From Gluconobacter roseus NBRC 3990 (lineage in GTDB: Bacteria; Pseudomonadota; Alphaproteobacteria; Acetobacterales; Acetobacteraceae), in contig NZ_BJLY01000004.1 of NCBI RefSeq assembly GCF_006538885.1, forward strand, positions 248,001 through 312,000: 64,000 bases of DNA. The letters run 5' to 3'. A model generated the notes under the pieces. The model was not told the DNA's origin, did not search any database, and saw only the letters and a program-made list of their open reading frames with translations. This document shows, piece after piece, positions 17,557 through 26,876 of the stretch (position 1 is its first letter; each line of letters opens with the position of its first letter). A program made the translations under genes and the position numbers.

Positions 17557-17600
17557 GGTCACCTGATTTCGCGGTGATCTGTCGGGGAGAATGTTCAGAA

Positions 17601-18224
17601 ATGCCGGATTACGCCCTGGAAGCTGCCCATGGGGGGCTGGTCGTCGGGATCGACGAAGTCGGGCGTGGTCCTCTGGCAGGGCCGGTTGTGGCGTCTGCCG
17701 TCGCATTTATGGCCCCTCCGTCAGATCACCTGTGTTCCCTGCTGGATGATTCCAAGAAACTGACGGCCCGTCGCCGGATGCTGGCTTATGACGCCCTGAT
17801 GGCGGATGAGCAGGCACTGATTGGCATCGGTGCTGCGTCTGTCGCGGAAATCGAGCAGATCAATATTGCCCAGGCCTGTTATCTGGCCATGCGGCGCGCG
17901 CTGTCCCGGCTCGGCCGGACACCTGATCTGGCGCTTGTGGACGGCAAACATGCCCCGAAGCTGCCATGCCCCATCAAAATGGTGATCGGTGGAGACGGGA
18001 TCAGCCTGTCCATTGCCGCAGCCTCCATCATCGCAAAAGTGACGCGGGACCGCCTGATGGCGCGTCTGGCCGTGCGGCATGATGCCTATGGGTGGGAGCG
18101 CAACGCCGGTTACGGCACGGCGGCGCATCTGCTGGGACTGAAGCTCCGGGGGGTGACACCCCATCACAGGCGCGGGTTCGCGCCTATACGAAACATGATT
18201 GAAGCAGAGGCACACGCAGTATGA
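17601..18224 (+). CDS. rnhB: Ribonuclease HII
   Basis: Cleaves RNA of RNA-DNA hybrids and starts removal of single ribonucleotides from DNA. The signature [16 protein letters not shown] lies at about residues 16-31; the acidic active-site set is visible as D18, E19, D114 (LVDGK) and D132 (GGDG), followed by [14 protein letters not shown]. Length 207. I use ATG 17601; the in-frame GTG at 17574 adds nine residues without a ribosome binding site. It overlaps the downstream methyltransferase start by ATGA, an arrangement conserved in many alphaproteobacteria. Confidence 0.95.
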   Translation: MPDYALEAAHGGLVVGIDEVGRGPLAGPVVASAVAFMAPPSDHLCSLLDDSKKLTARRRMLAYDALMADEQALIGIGAASVAEIEQINIAQACYLAMRRALSRLGRTPDLALVDGKHAPKLPCPIKMVIGGDGISLSIAAASIIAKVTRDRLMARLAVRHDAYGWERNAGYGTAAHLLGLKLRGVTPHHRRGFAPIRNMIEAEAHAV

Positions 18225-19306
18225 GCGGTGAATTTCCCGTCGACCAGATCCTGCGTGGAGAGTGCATCGAAACGATGAAGACGCTTCCCGATGGGAGCGT
18301 GGACTGCATTTTCGCCGATCCTCCATACAACCTTCAGCTGCGCGGTGAGCTGCGTCGTCCGGACGAAACCGTCGTGGATGGTGTGGACGATGATTGGGAC
18401 AAGTTCGCGGATTACGCGACCTACGATAATTTTACGCGCGAATGGCTGCGCGAAGCGCGCCGCATCCTGCACAAGGACGGCACGATCTGGGTCATCGGAT
18501 CGTACCACAACGTTTTTCGGCTGGGTGCGATCATGCAGGATCTGGGTTTCTGGATCCTAAACGACATCGTCTGGCGCAAGTCCAACCCGATGCCGAATTT
18601 CCGCGGACGTCGCTTTACCAACGCGCATGAAACACTGATCTGGGCAGCGCGCGGTCCGCAGAGCAAGTACCGGTTCAACTATCAGGCCATGAAGGCTCTG
18701 AACGACGATCTTCAGATGCGTTCGGACTGGTATCTGCCGCTCTGCACGGGCAATGAGCGCCTGAAGAACGAACATGGTCTGAAACTGCATCCGACGCAGA
18801 AGCCGGAAAGCCTGCTGCATCGCGTGCTGGTGGCCTCGACCAATGCCAATGACGTCGTGCTGGACCCGTTCTGTGGAAGCGGTACGACCCCGGCGATGGC
18901 CAAGCGTCTGGGCCGGCATTACATCGCGATCGAACGGCATCCGGATTACGTCAAGGCAGCACGGGAGCGCGTGGCACGCGAGGAGCGACTGTCGTCCGAG
19001 CATCTCGCGACGACGCCTGCCAAGCGCGAAATGCCGCGTATTCCGTTCGGAAGCTTCGTCGAGACGGGAGCATTACCGGCCGGGACGCTGCTGTACGACC
19101 GGCAGAAGCGTCTCAAGGCGACGGTTACGCCTGATGGCACGCTCGTATCGGGCAACCAGCGCGGCTCCATTCACAAGCTGGGCGCAATGCTGACCAATGC
19201 ACCGTCCTGCAATGGCTGGACGTTCTGGTATTTCGAGCGGGACGGTCAGTTCGTTCAGATTGACGTGCTGCGTCAGGAAAGTCAGGCGCTGCGTAACGTC
19301 GGCTGA
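18221..19306 (+). CDS. ccrM: CcrM-type adenine DNA methyltransferase (GANTC)
   Basis: Beta-class N6-adenine methyltransferase: the catalytic motif DPPY is at residues 33-36 and the S-adenosylmethionine motif FCGSGT at 217-222, i.e. catalytic motif first. After about residue 275 comes the RAMA domain typical of CcrM ([20 protein letters not shown]). Length 361 matches Caulobacter CcrM closely. It is a solitary methyltransferase with no restriction enzyme beside it, known in alphaproteobacteria to methylate GANTC and link transcription to the cell cycle. Specificity is inferred from family. It overlaps rnhB by four bases, and a strong terminator follows. Confidence 0.95.
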   Translation: MSGEFPVDQILRGECIETMKTLPDGSVDCIFADPPYNLQLRGELRRPDETVVDGVDDDWDKFADYATYDNFTREWLREARRILHKDGTIWVIGSYHNVFRLGAIMQDLGFWILNDIVWRKSNPMPNFRGRRFTNAHETLIWAARGPQSKYRFNYQAMKALNDDLQMRSDWYLPLCTGNERLKNEHGLKLHPTQKPESLLHRVLVASTNANDVVLDPFCGSGTTPAMAKRLGRHYIAIERHPDYVKAARERVAREERLSSEHLATTPAKREMPRIPFGSFVETGALPAGTLLYDRQKRLKATVTPDGTLVSGNQRGSIHKLGAMLTNAPSCNGWTFWYFERDGQFVQIDVLRQESQALRNVG

Positions 19307-19327
19307 GGCCAGGACAGAGCGGATATA

Positions 19328-19358
19328 AAAAAGCCGGAGACTGCTCTCCGGCTTTTTT
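19328..19358. terminator. Bidirectional intrinsic terminator after ccrM
   Basis: A's followed by GCCGGAGA (19333-19340), CTGC loop, TCTCCGGC (19345-19352) and six T's (19353-19358), with six A's on the 5' side. It lies between ccrM and the convergent ankyrin gene ending at 19379, and can serve both strands. Confidence 0.9.
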
Positions 19359-19378
19359 CGTGTCTGGGTCAGAAAAAT

Positions 19379-19996
19379 CTAGTGTCCCGCGAAGCCGAGG
19401 AAGCCGACCGAGGGATCTGCCTTGCCACCACTTGTATCGAAATGAGGTGTAGCTGCGACGAGGGAGCGCTTCGGCGTGACGGTTTTGCCGCCGATCGTCA
19501 GATGGCCGTTGCCATTTTTCATTTCGACGCCCTGATCGGAGACGCTGTTCTCGATCCTGCCGTCCGGGTTGTAGGTCCGCATCGACAGCAGCAGGAACAT
19601 GATATCCTTGCGGTTCAGGTCGATGGCCATGTCCAGCGGCGTCTGATCCAGCACGTTGTGACCGCCCATGTCGGCACCGCGATTGAGTGCTTCCTTGGCG
19701 GCGTTGAGTGAGCCGCGGTTGATCGCATCGAAAAGCGCGGTCGTCGGGTTCACGTCAGCACGGGCATGACCGGCATCCTCATCCGCAGATTCTGCTCCGG
19801 GCAGGGCAGAAGGCGGCGCGGCGCGCTGGGCAGCCTTGCGGGCCTCGGCCTTCTTCTGGGCGGCTTCGGCTTCCTGTTCAGCCTCGGCGTCGTCGGCATC
19901 CTGAGCCTGGGCGTGATGCCAGGGTACGAGAATCGTCGGCGTCATTGCCAGAGCGGCAATGAGCAGCAGGCGGGGCAGGGTGGGGAGCAGTCGCAT
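19379..19996 (-). CDS. Secreted ankyrin-repeat protein
   Basis: A 205-residue protein with a cleavable signal peptide (MRLLPTLPRLLLIAALAM to an AQA-QD site near residue 32). Next comes an alanine/glutamate-rich coiled stretch (AEAEQEAEAAQKKAEARKAA) and one or two ankyrin repeats (TTALFDAINRGSLNAAKEAL, GADMGGHNVLDQTPLDMAID). I place the start at 19996 because the signal peptide begins there. It lies 77 bases after the VWA gene on the same strand and may be read through from the MoxR operon. Function unknown; probably periplasmic. Confidence 0.75.
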   Translation of the reverse strand: MRLLPTLPRLLLIAALAMTPTILVPWHHAQAQDADDAEAEQEAEAAQKKAEARKAAQRAAPPSALPGAESADEDAGHARADVNPTTALFDAINRGSLNAAKEALNRGADMGGHNVLDQTPLDMAIDLNRKDIMFLLLSMRTYNPDGRIENSVSDQGVEMKNGNGHLTIGGKTVTPKRSLVAATPHFDTSGGKADPSVGFLGFAGH

Positions 19997-20073
19997 GGTG
20001 CCAATATACTGTGATCGATCGTCCTGTGCGAGTCTGCAGATGCCTCTCAGGCATGCCGGATTGTGACATTTTT

Positions 20074-22113
20074 TCAATGACCTTCTCGCCACCATCCGAT
20101 CGCAAGGAAAATCAGGGCTGCGAGCAGCGCCGCCCAGGCCGGAACAAGGTCTTTCGTGCGCGTCTCGCCTGCGACGGCGGCGGTCGTGACGGGCAGGCCC
20201 ATCCAGTCCGATCCGCTCATGGCGTTACCGGCCGGGACCTGCCGTAGATGGGGCGTCTGATCCGCAATCCATGAGACGGTTCCGCCGGAAGCTTTGGCAC
20301 TGGCGCCCATGACGGTCGCGGTGGCGCGCAGATCCTGACGTTCGATCGGGTCATGGGAAACCGGGCTAGCAAAAGCAACGAGGCCGTCTTGTCGGACACT
20401 CCAGATTCCCGGCAGGGTCGCGGGCAGGCTGGCGTGCCAGACGCCTTTGGTCTGGGTTAGCGTGATAGGCTGGCGCTTTCCGTCGGGTGCGGTCACGAAG
20501 GCTTCCGGCGACACCGTCTGCCCGGCCGCATGACGCTCCACGGTGAGCTGTCCGTTCTCGATCCGGGCAGTGAGGCGGTTTTCCTCAAGGTCCGGCTCTT
20601 TCATCAGCCAGTGCGACAGGCGTCGCAGAAGTTCGGCCTGCGGTCCGCCGCCACCCTCACCGCGCGACCAGAGCCAGAGCTGATCCGACATCAACATGGC
20701 CACGCGCCCGCGATCCACCCGGTCCAGCAGAAGAAGCGGTGCGCCATCAGGACCGTGCATCAGGTCTTCGCCGTGGGACTGGTCAGGGCGAAGTGCGCGG
20801 TACCAAGGGCCCCAGTCTTCCGTCAGACCAGCGGTAACCGGATGCGTCCTGCCCAGATCGGTCAGGGCGGGGCGGAAGGCGCGGGTGACGATTCCGTCCG
20901 TGCCAACATGCGCGGGCAGCACCTGTGCGAGACTTGTGTCCTGAAGCGTGCCGTCCTGTGTAAACTCGGGTCCGGCCGTCACAAGGAGGCCGCCACCATT
21001 GCGCACGTAATCCGCGATATTGGTCAGGTATTCGTCGGGCAGGATGTTGCTGTTGCGGAACCCGTCCAGAATAATGAGGTCGAAGCTGCGGATCTTTTCC
21101 TGAAACAGCTCGCGGATAGGGAACGGAATCAGCGCCAGATCCGACAGCGGCGTGCCATCATCGGTATTGGGGGAGCGCAGGATGGTGAAGTGCACGAGAT
21201 CGACGGACGGATCGGCTTTCAGCAGCCGACGCCAGACGCGCTCTCCCTGATTGGGCACGCCTGAGACCAGCAGCACACGCAGCCGGTCCCGGACGCCACG
21301 GATGCGCACGACTTCACTGTTGTTCTCGGTAGACGCTTCCCCGGCCAGAGGGGACACGGACAGCCCAACCAGCGTCTCGCCGGGATGCTGGACAGGGAGC
21401 ATGATGTCCTGCGGCGTACCGGTCTGGATGGGGCGTGTCTGCGGTGGGGCTTCGCCGGAGCGGATGGTGAGGATGGCGTCCGAAGCGCTCGGAGCGCCCA
21501 GATCGTCCACCTGAACGCGGATCGTGGCGTTCTGCCCGACGATCGCATAAGGCGGTGTGCTCAGGATGCGCAGGCGCCGGTCCTGTTCCTCGCCATGCGC
21601 CGTCAGCAGAAGATGCAGCGGAAGCGTCTGGCCGTTTGACCCATGGAAGCGGGGCGGCAGATGGGGCGGAACGTCATGATCCATACCATCCGTCACGACG
21701 ATGGCGCCCGCGAAACGGCCCTGCGGCAGATCGGCGTGGTCCAGCGCCTCGAACAGGCGCGTTCCGTGACCGGTCCCGCCCGGCACATCGACGCGATGCA
21801 GGGTCAGGCCCGGAAGATGGGCCGCGTCCTGCATGATCTGTTCGGCGGCATGGTCAGCGATGGCAGTCCGGTGGCCAACCTGCATGGAGGCCGAGCGGTC
21901 CACGACCAGAAGAGCATCCTGCGGCACAGGACGCAGCACCGGATGCAGCGAACGCGGTCCGGACAGCCAGCCCAGCAGGGCCAGCACAGCCAGCGTCCGC
22001 CAGAGCATGCCGCGCGCGCCACGGATAGCACCGTAGACTGCGCCCACAACGGTCAGGATTGTCAGTGTCGTCAGAAGCCAGACCGGCAGCATGGGAGAAA
22101 GATCGAACATCAT
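20074..22113 (-). CDS. Membrane protein with VWA and glutamine-amidotransferase-like domains
   Basis: A 679-residue protein with N-terminal membrane helices (about residues 10-50) and one C-terminal helix (AWAALLAALIFLAIGWW). Between them, on the periplasmic side by prediction, is a VWA-type segment with an intact metal-site motif DRSAS (D72, S74, S76) and a TDG near residue 142. A class-I amidotransferase-like fold follows (FDLIILDGFRNSNILPDEYL, GGGLLVTAGPEF), without an obvious catalytic cysteine. Family function is unknown; such proteins accompany MoxR ATPases. The start overlaps the DUF4159 gene by four bases, and it is the fourth gene of the MoxR operon. Confidence 0.8.
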   Translation of the reverse strand: MMFDLSPMLPVWLLTTLTILTVVGAVYGAIRGARGMLWRTLAVLALLGWLSGPRSLHPVLRPVPQDALLVVDRSASMQVGHRTAIADHAAEQIMQDAAHLPGLTLHRVDVPGGTGHGTRLFEALDHADLPQGRFAGAIVVTDGMDHDVPPHLPPRFHGSNGQTLPLHLLLTAHGEEQDRRLRILSTPPYAIVGQNATIRVQVDDLGAPSASDAILTIRSGEAPPQTRPIQTGTPQDIMLPVQHPGETLVGLSVSPLAGEASTENNSEVVRIRGVRDRLRVLLVSGVPNQGERVWRRLLKADPSVDLVHFTILRSPNTDDGTPLSDLALIPFPIRELFQEKIRSFDLIILDGFRNSNILPDEYLTNIADYVRNGGGLLVTAGPEFTQDGTLQDTSLAQVLPAHVGTDGIVTRAFRPALTDLGRTHPVTAGLTEDWGPWYRALRPDQSHGEDLMHGPDGAPLLLLDRVDRGRVAMLMSDQLWLWSRGEGGGGPQAELLRRLSHWLMKEPDLEENRLTARIENGQLTVERHAAGQTVSPEAFVTAPDGKRQPITLTQTKGVWHASLPATLPGIWSVRQDGLVAFASPVSHDPIERQDLRATATVMGASAKASGGTVSWIADQTPHLRQVPAGNAMSGSDWMGLPVTTAAVAGETRTKDLVPAWAALLAALIFLAIGWWREGH

Positions 22114-24845
22114 GGTGCGTCCTCCTCGTCAACGCTGTCCGGGCTGGTTGCGGCGGCTCCATTGTCGGGTGTGCCGAGGCGGCGGAGCATTTCCGGGTAC
22201 TGGGCCTGATCGTTCTTGTAGTTTCCGGTCAGGGCGTACAGCACCATGTTCATGCCGAAACGATAGGCCTGCGTGCGCTGGTCCTCGCCACCTGGGATAA
22301 CGGCGAAGGGATGGTTGCCCGAACCATCCACGGCCCAGGCATGCGCCCAGTCGCCATTGCCGATGATGACCGGGCTGACATCATCATTCGCCTCATCGCC
22401 ATTACGCGCGACATAGACCGGCTGTCCGGCAACGCGGCCGGGAAAGCCGCTGTGCAGCAGATAGAAGGTGTGGGCCAGAACATGCTTTTCCGTCAGCTTG
22501 GCGAGGGGCGGCACGACGAGGCCGTCGGTGACGCGCTGCAACGCGGCCCGGGCGGCGGAACTGGTTCCGGAATCCGTATCGGTTCCTGCGCCCTGTTCAT
22601 CGATCAGCAGGATGCCACCATGATCCATGAACGCATTGAGGGCTTTCGTGCGCTCGGGGTCGGGCTGGGCGTCGGGTGTGACCGGCCAGTACAGGAGCGG
22701 ATAGAACGCCAGATCGTCCTTGCCCGGAACGACGCCATCCGGATGGCCGAGCGTTGCGGAACTGCGTGCAGTCGTGAAGTCGGAGAGGCCCTGAAGCCCC
22801 TCGCGGGAGACAGTGTCGATATCGTCATGGCCGGTGATGACATAGGCCAGCCGTGTATCGAGCGCGGCCTGTGGCACTGTGGTCGGCAGGGGCGGCATCT
22901 GCGTCGGGCTCTGGGCATGGGCCACGGGCAGGATCAGCAGACAGGCCACGCCCAGAGCCCCCAGCAGACCACGCCGACGCAGGGACAGGATCAGGTCCAG
23001 AAGCAGAAGCAGCAGACCCGCTGTCATCAGCGCAGGGCCAAGCGGACGGTCCGCATGGGCGCCATCCGGTAAAATCCGGGTCCCAAGCAGGGCTTCTTCC
23101 TTCATTGCGGGCGCGGAGTCGGAAAGGTTCAGGGCATGCGTTCCATGGGCCGGACCATAAAGTCCGGCGGGATGAGTGACGGAGACAGGCGTATGCGCCA
23201 GATCCGAGACGCGGATGGAGCGCGCGGCTTGGGGCGGCATGATGAGCCCGCCGTCACTTCCGACAATCCGCCACGGTGCAAGCTCCGAAGGTCCACCGCC
23301 CGCGACACCGGCCGAACGCTCGATCAGGCGCTCCAGCATGTCGGGGAACAGCCCGGACAACGGCACATTGGACCAGTCCGGCGAGGCCGTGACATGGAAC
23401 AGGACGATCTCGCCATTCCCTTCTGCCCGTGCGGTCACGAGAGGTGTTCCGTCACTCAGAGCCGCCCAGACATGATCCGTGAGGCCCGTTTCAGGCTTGG
23501 CCAGAACCTGCCGGGAGACGGTGACATCGGGCGGGATCGTCAGGTCGGAAAACGGCGAGGTCTCGGGGAAGGGCGCCAGCGTCTGCGGCTTGCCCCAGGA
23601 CATGGGACCGCCGAGCTGACGCATGCCGCTCATGAGATGGACGGGCAGAAGCGCGTCTGACGTGGCGTCGGACGCAGCGCCCTGATCGGCGGCGAGGCCG
23701 GGACCGGCAAAGCGGACGAGCATGCCGCCATGACGAACCCAGTTCAGGACACGGCTGCGCGTCTGATCGCCGGAAAGTGCGCCATCAGTCGCAATCAGGA
23801 CAGACAGGGGCGCACTCAGCATGGCCGTCGCATCCCCACTATGCAGATCCGAAATTGGCTGCAAGGCGCGGTTCAGGAAGAACGCCGAACCGACGAGCGG
23901 TGTGGCATCGCCGGGCGTCTGGAGGATGCCGACGGGGCGGCGATGATCGGCCTGTCCCATCAGATGCACGGCAGCCGGACCGGTCGCACCTTCCAGCGTC
24001 AGATGATCAAGCTGGTTCCGCAGGAGGGGCGGGAGCGAAATGGTCTGATCCTGTCCGGTTCTGACGGGATAAGCGGCGAGCGTTCCACCATTGGCATTGG
24101 CGGCATGGAGCGTCACGGTCCGCGTGGGGCAGGACAGCGTGTCCACTCTGGCATGAAGGGCACCGTCCTGACCGGTGGATGCCGCAAGGCGCAGAATGTC
24201 GCAGCCATTCCAGCGCATGTCCTGCACCGAACGGGCCTTTGCGAGCGCGTCATGCAGGGCAGTGTCTCCGTTTGCTGCCAGTCCGTCCGAAAGGACCATC
24301 ACGCGCTGGCCGGACAGGTCCCGGTGCTGGAGCAGGGACGCCAGGGCCTGACGGTCCGTCGGCCAGGGCTGAGGCCGTAGGCGGGAGAGATGTTCGGACA
24401 GGGCGTGCGCATCATGCGTCGTGAACGCTTCGGGCATCGCACCATCGGGAGCGCGCACTGCATGCAGAAGCGTCACGTCCTGACCATTGCGGATCGCAGT
24501 TTCGCCAAGGGCCAGAGCCGCGGAAACCCGTTCGTTCCAGTGCGGAATGGCCGCCCAGCCATCATCGAGCACGAGCGTGAGCGGTCCGTTGCCGGTTTCT
24601 GCCTGATGCGGTGTCAGGACAGGCCGGGCCAGTCCAAAAATAACGAGAGCCACGGCGGCCATGCGCAGAAGCAGGAGCCAGAGCGGAGAGCGGGCCGCAT
24701 CCTCACGCCGCGCTGTCAGCCGGTTCAGGATGAGCAGGGACGGAAAGCGCTGATCCTGCGGGGCGGGCGGCGTGGCGCGGACCAGCCACCACAAGGCGGG
24801 CAGCGTGAGGAGGCCGAGCAGCAGGAACGGGGCGAGAAGGATCAT
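22110..24845 (-). CDS. BatA-like N-terminus with DUF4159, membrane protein
   Basis: A 911-residue protein. The N-terminus (LLAPFLLLGLLTLPALWWLV, residues 2-22, and a second helix at about 54-75) matches the BatA/aerotolerance membrane module. The following VWA-like region has lost the metal-site motif: LVLDDGWAAI (about 91-100) replaces DxSxS. After about residue 615 there is another helix pair (LMTAGLLLLLLDLILSL and LLGALGVACLLILPVAHA), then a C-terminal DUF4159 domain (LAYVITGHDD, FMDHGGILLIDEQG) up to about 890. Function unknown. Overlaps both neighbours by four bases. Confidence 0.82.
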   Translation of the reverse strand: MILLAPFLLLGLLTLPALWWLVRATPPAPQDQRFPSLLILNRLTARREDAARSPLWLLLLRMAAVALVIFGLARPVLTPHQAETGNGPLTLVLDDGWAAIPHWNERVSAALALGETAIRNGQDVTLLHAVRAPDGAMPEAFTTHDAHALSEHLSRLRPQPWPTDRQALASLLQHRDLSGQRVMVLSDGLAANGDTALHDALAKARSVQDMRWNGCDILRLAASTGQDGALHARVDTLSCPTRTVTLHAANANGGTLAAYPVRTGQDQTISLPPLLRNQLDHLTLEGATGPAAVHLMGQADHRRPVGILQTPGDATPLVGSAFFLNRALQPISDLHSGDATAMLSAPLSVLIATDGALSGDQTRSRVLNWVRHGGMLVRFAGPGLAADQGAASDATSDALLPVHLMSGMRQLGGPMSWGKPQTLAPFPETSPFSDLTIPPDVTVSRQVLAKPETGLTDHVWAALSDGTPLVTARAEGNGEIVLFHVTASPDWSNVPLSGLFPDMLERLIERSAGVAGGGPSELAPWRIVGSDGGLIMPPQAARSIRVSDLAHTPVSVTHPAGLYGPAHGTHALNLSDSAPAMKEEALLGTRILPDGAHADRPLGPALMTAGLLLLLLDLILSLRRRGLLGALGVACLLILPVAHAQSPTQMPPLPTTVPQAALDTRLAYVITGHDDIDTVSREGLQGLSDFTTARSSATLGHPDGVVPGKDDLAFYPLLYWPVTPDAQPDPERTKALNAFMDHGGILLIDEQGAGTDTDSGTSSAARAALQRVTDGLVVPPLAKLTEKHVLAHTFYLLHSGFPGRVAGQPVYVARNGDEANDDVSPVIIGNGDWAHAWAVDGSGNHPFAVIPGGEDQRTQAYRFGMNMVLYALTGNYKNDQAQYPEMLRRLGTPDNGAAATSPDSVDEEDAP

Positions 24846-25768
24846 CGGCCGCCTCCCAATGCCATGTGAAGCGCCAGCAAGGCCGGAAGCGGGCTCTGCG
24901 ACGTGTCATGCAGAATGCACTCGGCATGGAGCGAGGCCGCACTCTGCTTCAGCGCTGCCAGATGGGCATTCATGGCCTGTTCGTAGGCAGGGCCAAGACT
25001 TTCCATGGCCGGAAGCGTCAGAACGCCGCCTTCAAGGCCTTCGAACCGGATTCGTCCGGAGCGTTTCAATTCCCGTTCCGCAGGATCGAGAACGCAGAGG
25101 AGATGGGTACGCACGGGGCGGCTGGCGCAGGTCTTGAGAAATGTGTCGATCCGGTCTTCGTCCCACAGGAAATCGCTGATCACGACCAGATCGGACCGGG
25201 TGGAAACAAGCGCCATGCGGGGAAACTCTGGTTCGTCCGCATCGGGACGCAGAAGGGAAGCGGCTAGCCGCGGCAGGACCTGCCGACCAGCGAGCGCACG
25301 TCCCGCCTCGATCCCGGTCAGCAACCCGGCGCGCTCGCCGCCCCGCAGGGATGCGGAAGCCAGCGCCAGCGTGCAGAGCTGGGCCCGCTCGGCCTTGGTG
25401 GGCAGGGCATCGGACGAGCGCCACTGCATGGAGGGCGACGGGTCACACCACAGCATCAGCGACTGGGCGTTTTCCCGCTCGCGCTCGCGGACCCAGAATG
25501 TGTCTTCGACCGGAGAGCGGGCAGACTGCCGCCAGTCGATGGACGTCGCGGGCTCGCCGGCGTGATAAGGACGGAACTGCCAGAAATCCTCACCCGCGCC
25601 CGAACGCCTGCGGCCGTGAACGCCGCTTTGCAGGCTCGCGGCAATCTTTTCGGCTTCAAGAACAAGTGCGGGCAGGGCCAGACTTTCCGCCTGCACGGTC
25701 GGAGCACTGGAAGCGGCGCCCCGGTTGCGGCGGAAGAGACTGCGCAGGGTATCGGACGGACTTTTCAC
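24842..25768 (-). CDS. DUF58 domain protein (MoxR partner)
   Basis: A 308-residue protein with the DUF58 signature FRPYHAGEPATSIDWRQSAR at about residues 65-84. A VWA-like metal-site motif DPSPS follows (D109, S111, S113). DUF58 proteins are almost always encoded next to MoxR AAA+ ATPases and are thought to be their partners in maturing or remodelling target complexes. No membrane helices are seen, so it is probably cytoplasmic, unlike the two large downstream proteins. It starts 5 bases after the moxR stop. Confidence 0.88.
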   Translation of the reverse strand: MKSPSDTLRSLFRRNRGAASSAPTVQAESLALPALVLEAEKIAASLQSGVHGRRRSGAGEDFWQFRPYHAGEPATSIDWRQSARSPVEDTFWVRERERENAQSLMLWCDPSPSMQWRSSDALPTKAERAQLCTLALASASLRGGERAGLLTGIEAGRALAGRQVLPRLAASLLRPDADEPEFPRMALVSTRSDLVVISDFLWDEDRIDTFLKTCASRPVRTHLLCVLDPAERELKRSGRIRFEGLEGGVLTLPAMESLGPAYEQAMNAHLAALKQSAASLHAECILHDTSQSPLPALLALHMALGGGR

Positions 25769-25773
25769 GGCGA

Positions 25774-26802
25774 TCAGAGGAGGGCCTGTGCCTGCTTGCG
25801 GATCAGGGCTTCACGATCTGTCCCTGAGGCGCGGGCACCAAAGCCCAACCCGATACGATGGGACAGAACCGGGCTTGCAAGGGCCACGACGTCATCCAGG
25901 CTCGGCGCCAGACGGCCGTCGAGCAGAGCGCGGGCGCGGGTTGCAATCATCAGGGCCTGTGCCGCACGGGGGCCGGGACCGTAGGACACTGCTTCCCGCA
26001 CGTCCTGCGGAGAGGACGGATCTTCCGGACGCAGGGAGCGGGTCAGGGTCAGGATTGCGTCAACGACCTGATCGCCAACCGGTAGGCGGCGAACGAGGTT
26101 CTGGGCCGCGAGAAGACTTTCGGCATTCATTAGTGCCGTGGCGGTCGGTGTCGTGGCGCCTGTGGTCTGCAGCAGCATCTGACGTTCCGCATCCCGTCCC
26201 GGAAATCCGAGGCTGATCTGAAGCATGAAACGGTCAAGCTGGGCTTCAGGGAGCGGATAGGTGCCTTCCTGCTCGATCGGGTTTTGGGTGGCGAGAATGT
26301 GGAACGGGCGCGGAAGAGCATAGTCCTTGCCACCCTGCGTGACACGGCGCTCCGCCATGGCCTGCAACAGTGCGGACTGGGTACGCGGGCTGGCACGGTT
26401 GATTTCATCGGCCAGAACGAGCTGACCGAAAATCGGGCCAGGCAGGAAGCGGAAGGCGCGTCGCCCGTCTGCATCCTGATCGAGGATTTCCGCGCCCGTG
26501 ATGTCCGACGGCATCAGGTCAGGCGTGAACTGGATGCGCGTGGCGTCCAGACCCAGCACGCGCGACGCCGTATTGACCAGAAGCGTCTTGCCCAGACCGG
26601 GCGCGCCCATCAGAAGCGCGTGACCACCGGACAGGATCGTGACAAGCACCTGTTCAATGACGCTGTCCTGGCCGAGAACAATCCCGCCGATGGCCTGACG
26701 CACATGACGAAGAACCGGGGCCAGACGGTCGGCTTCAGCCACGTCCGCCTCGCCCTGCAGGGTGCCGGCGAAAACGCCGGAAGAATATTGCTGCTCGCTC
26801 AT
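25774..26802 (-). CDS. MoxR family AAA+ ATPase
   Basis: Chaperone-like ATPase of 342 residues. Walker A GAPGLGKT is at 67-74 and Walker B LVLADEINR at 128-136, with the MoxR-typical insert FTPDLMPSDITGAEIL (92-107) and the sensor region ATQNPIEQEGTYPLPEAQLD. MoxR ATPases are known to help assemble metal- or cofactor-containing complexes and to act in stress tolerance. First gene of a four-gene operon with DUF58, BatA/DUF4159 and VWA membrane proteins; the client is unknown. Divergent from the DUF1285 gene, with 74 bases between them. Confidence 0.93.
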   Translation of the reverse strand: MSEQQYSSGVFAGTLQGEADVAEADRLAPVLRHVRQAIGGIVLGQDSVIEQVLVTILSGGHALLMGAPGLGKTLLVNTASRVLGLDATRIQFTPDLMPSDITGAEILDQDADGRRAFRFLPGPIFGQLVLADEINRASPRTQSALLQAMAERRVTQGGKDYALPRPFHILATQNPIEQEGTYPLPEAQLDRFMLQISLGFPGRDAERQMLLQTTGATTPTATALMNAESLLAAQNLVRRLPVGDQVVDAILTLTRSLRPEDPSSPQDVREAVSYGPGPRAAQALMIATRARALLDGRLAPSLDDVVALASPVLSHRIGLGFGARASGTDREALIRKQAQALL

Positions 26803-26876
26803 GCTGCCAGTCTGACAGGTGTGGGGGTTTCATCAAGGCTCGATTGCACCCAAGTTGGTGTGAGAAGAGAGTTTTT

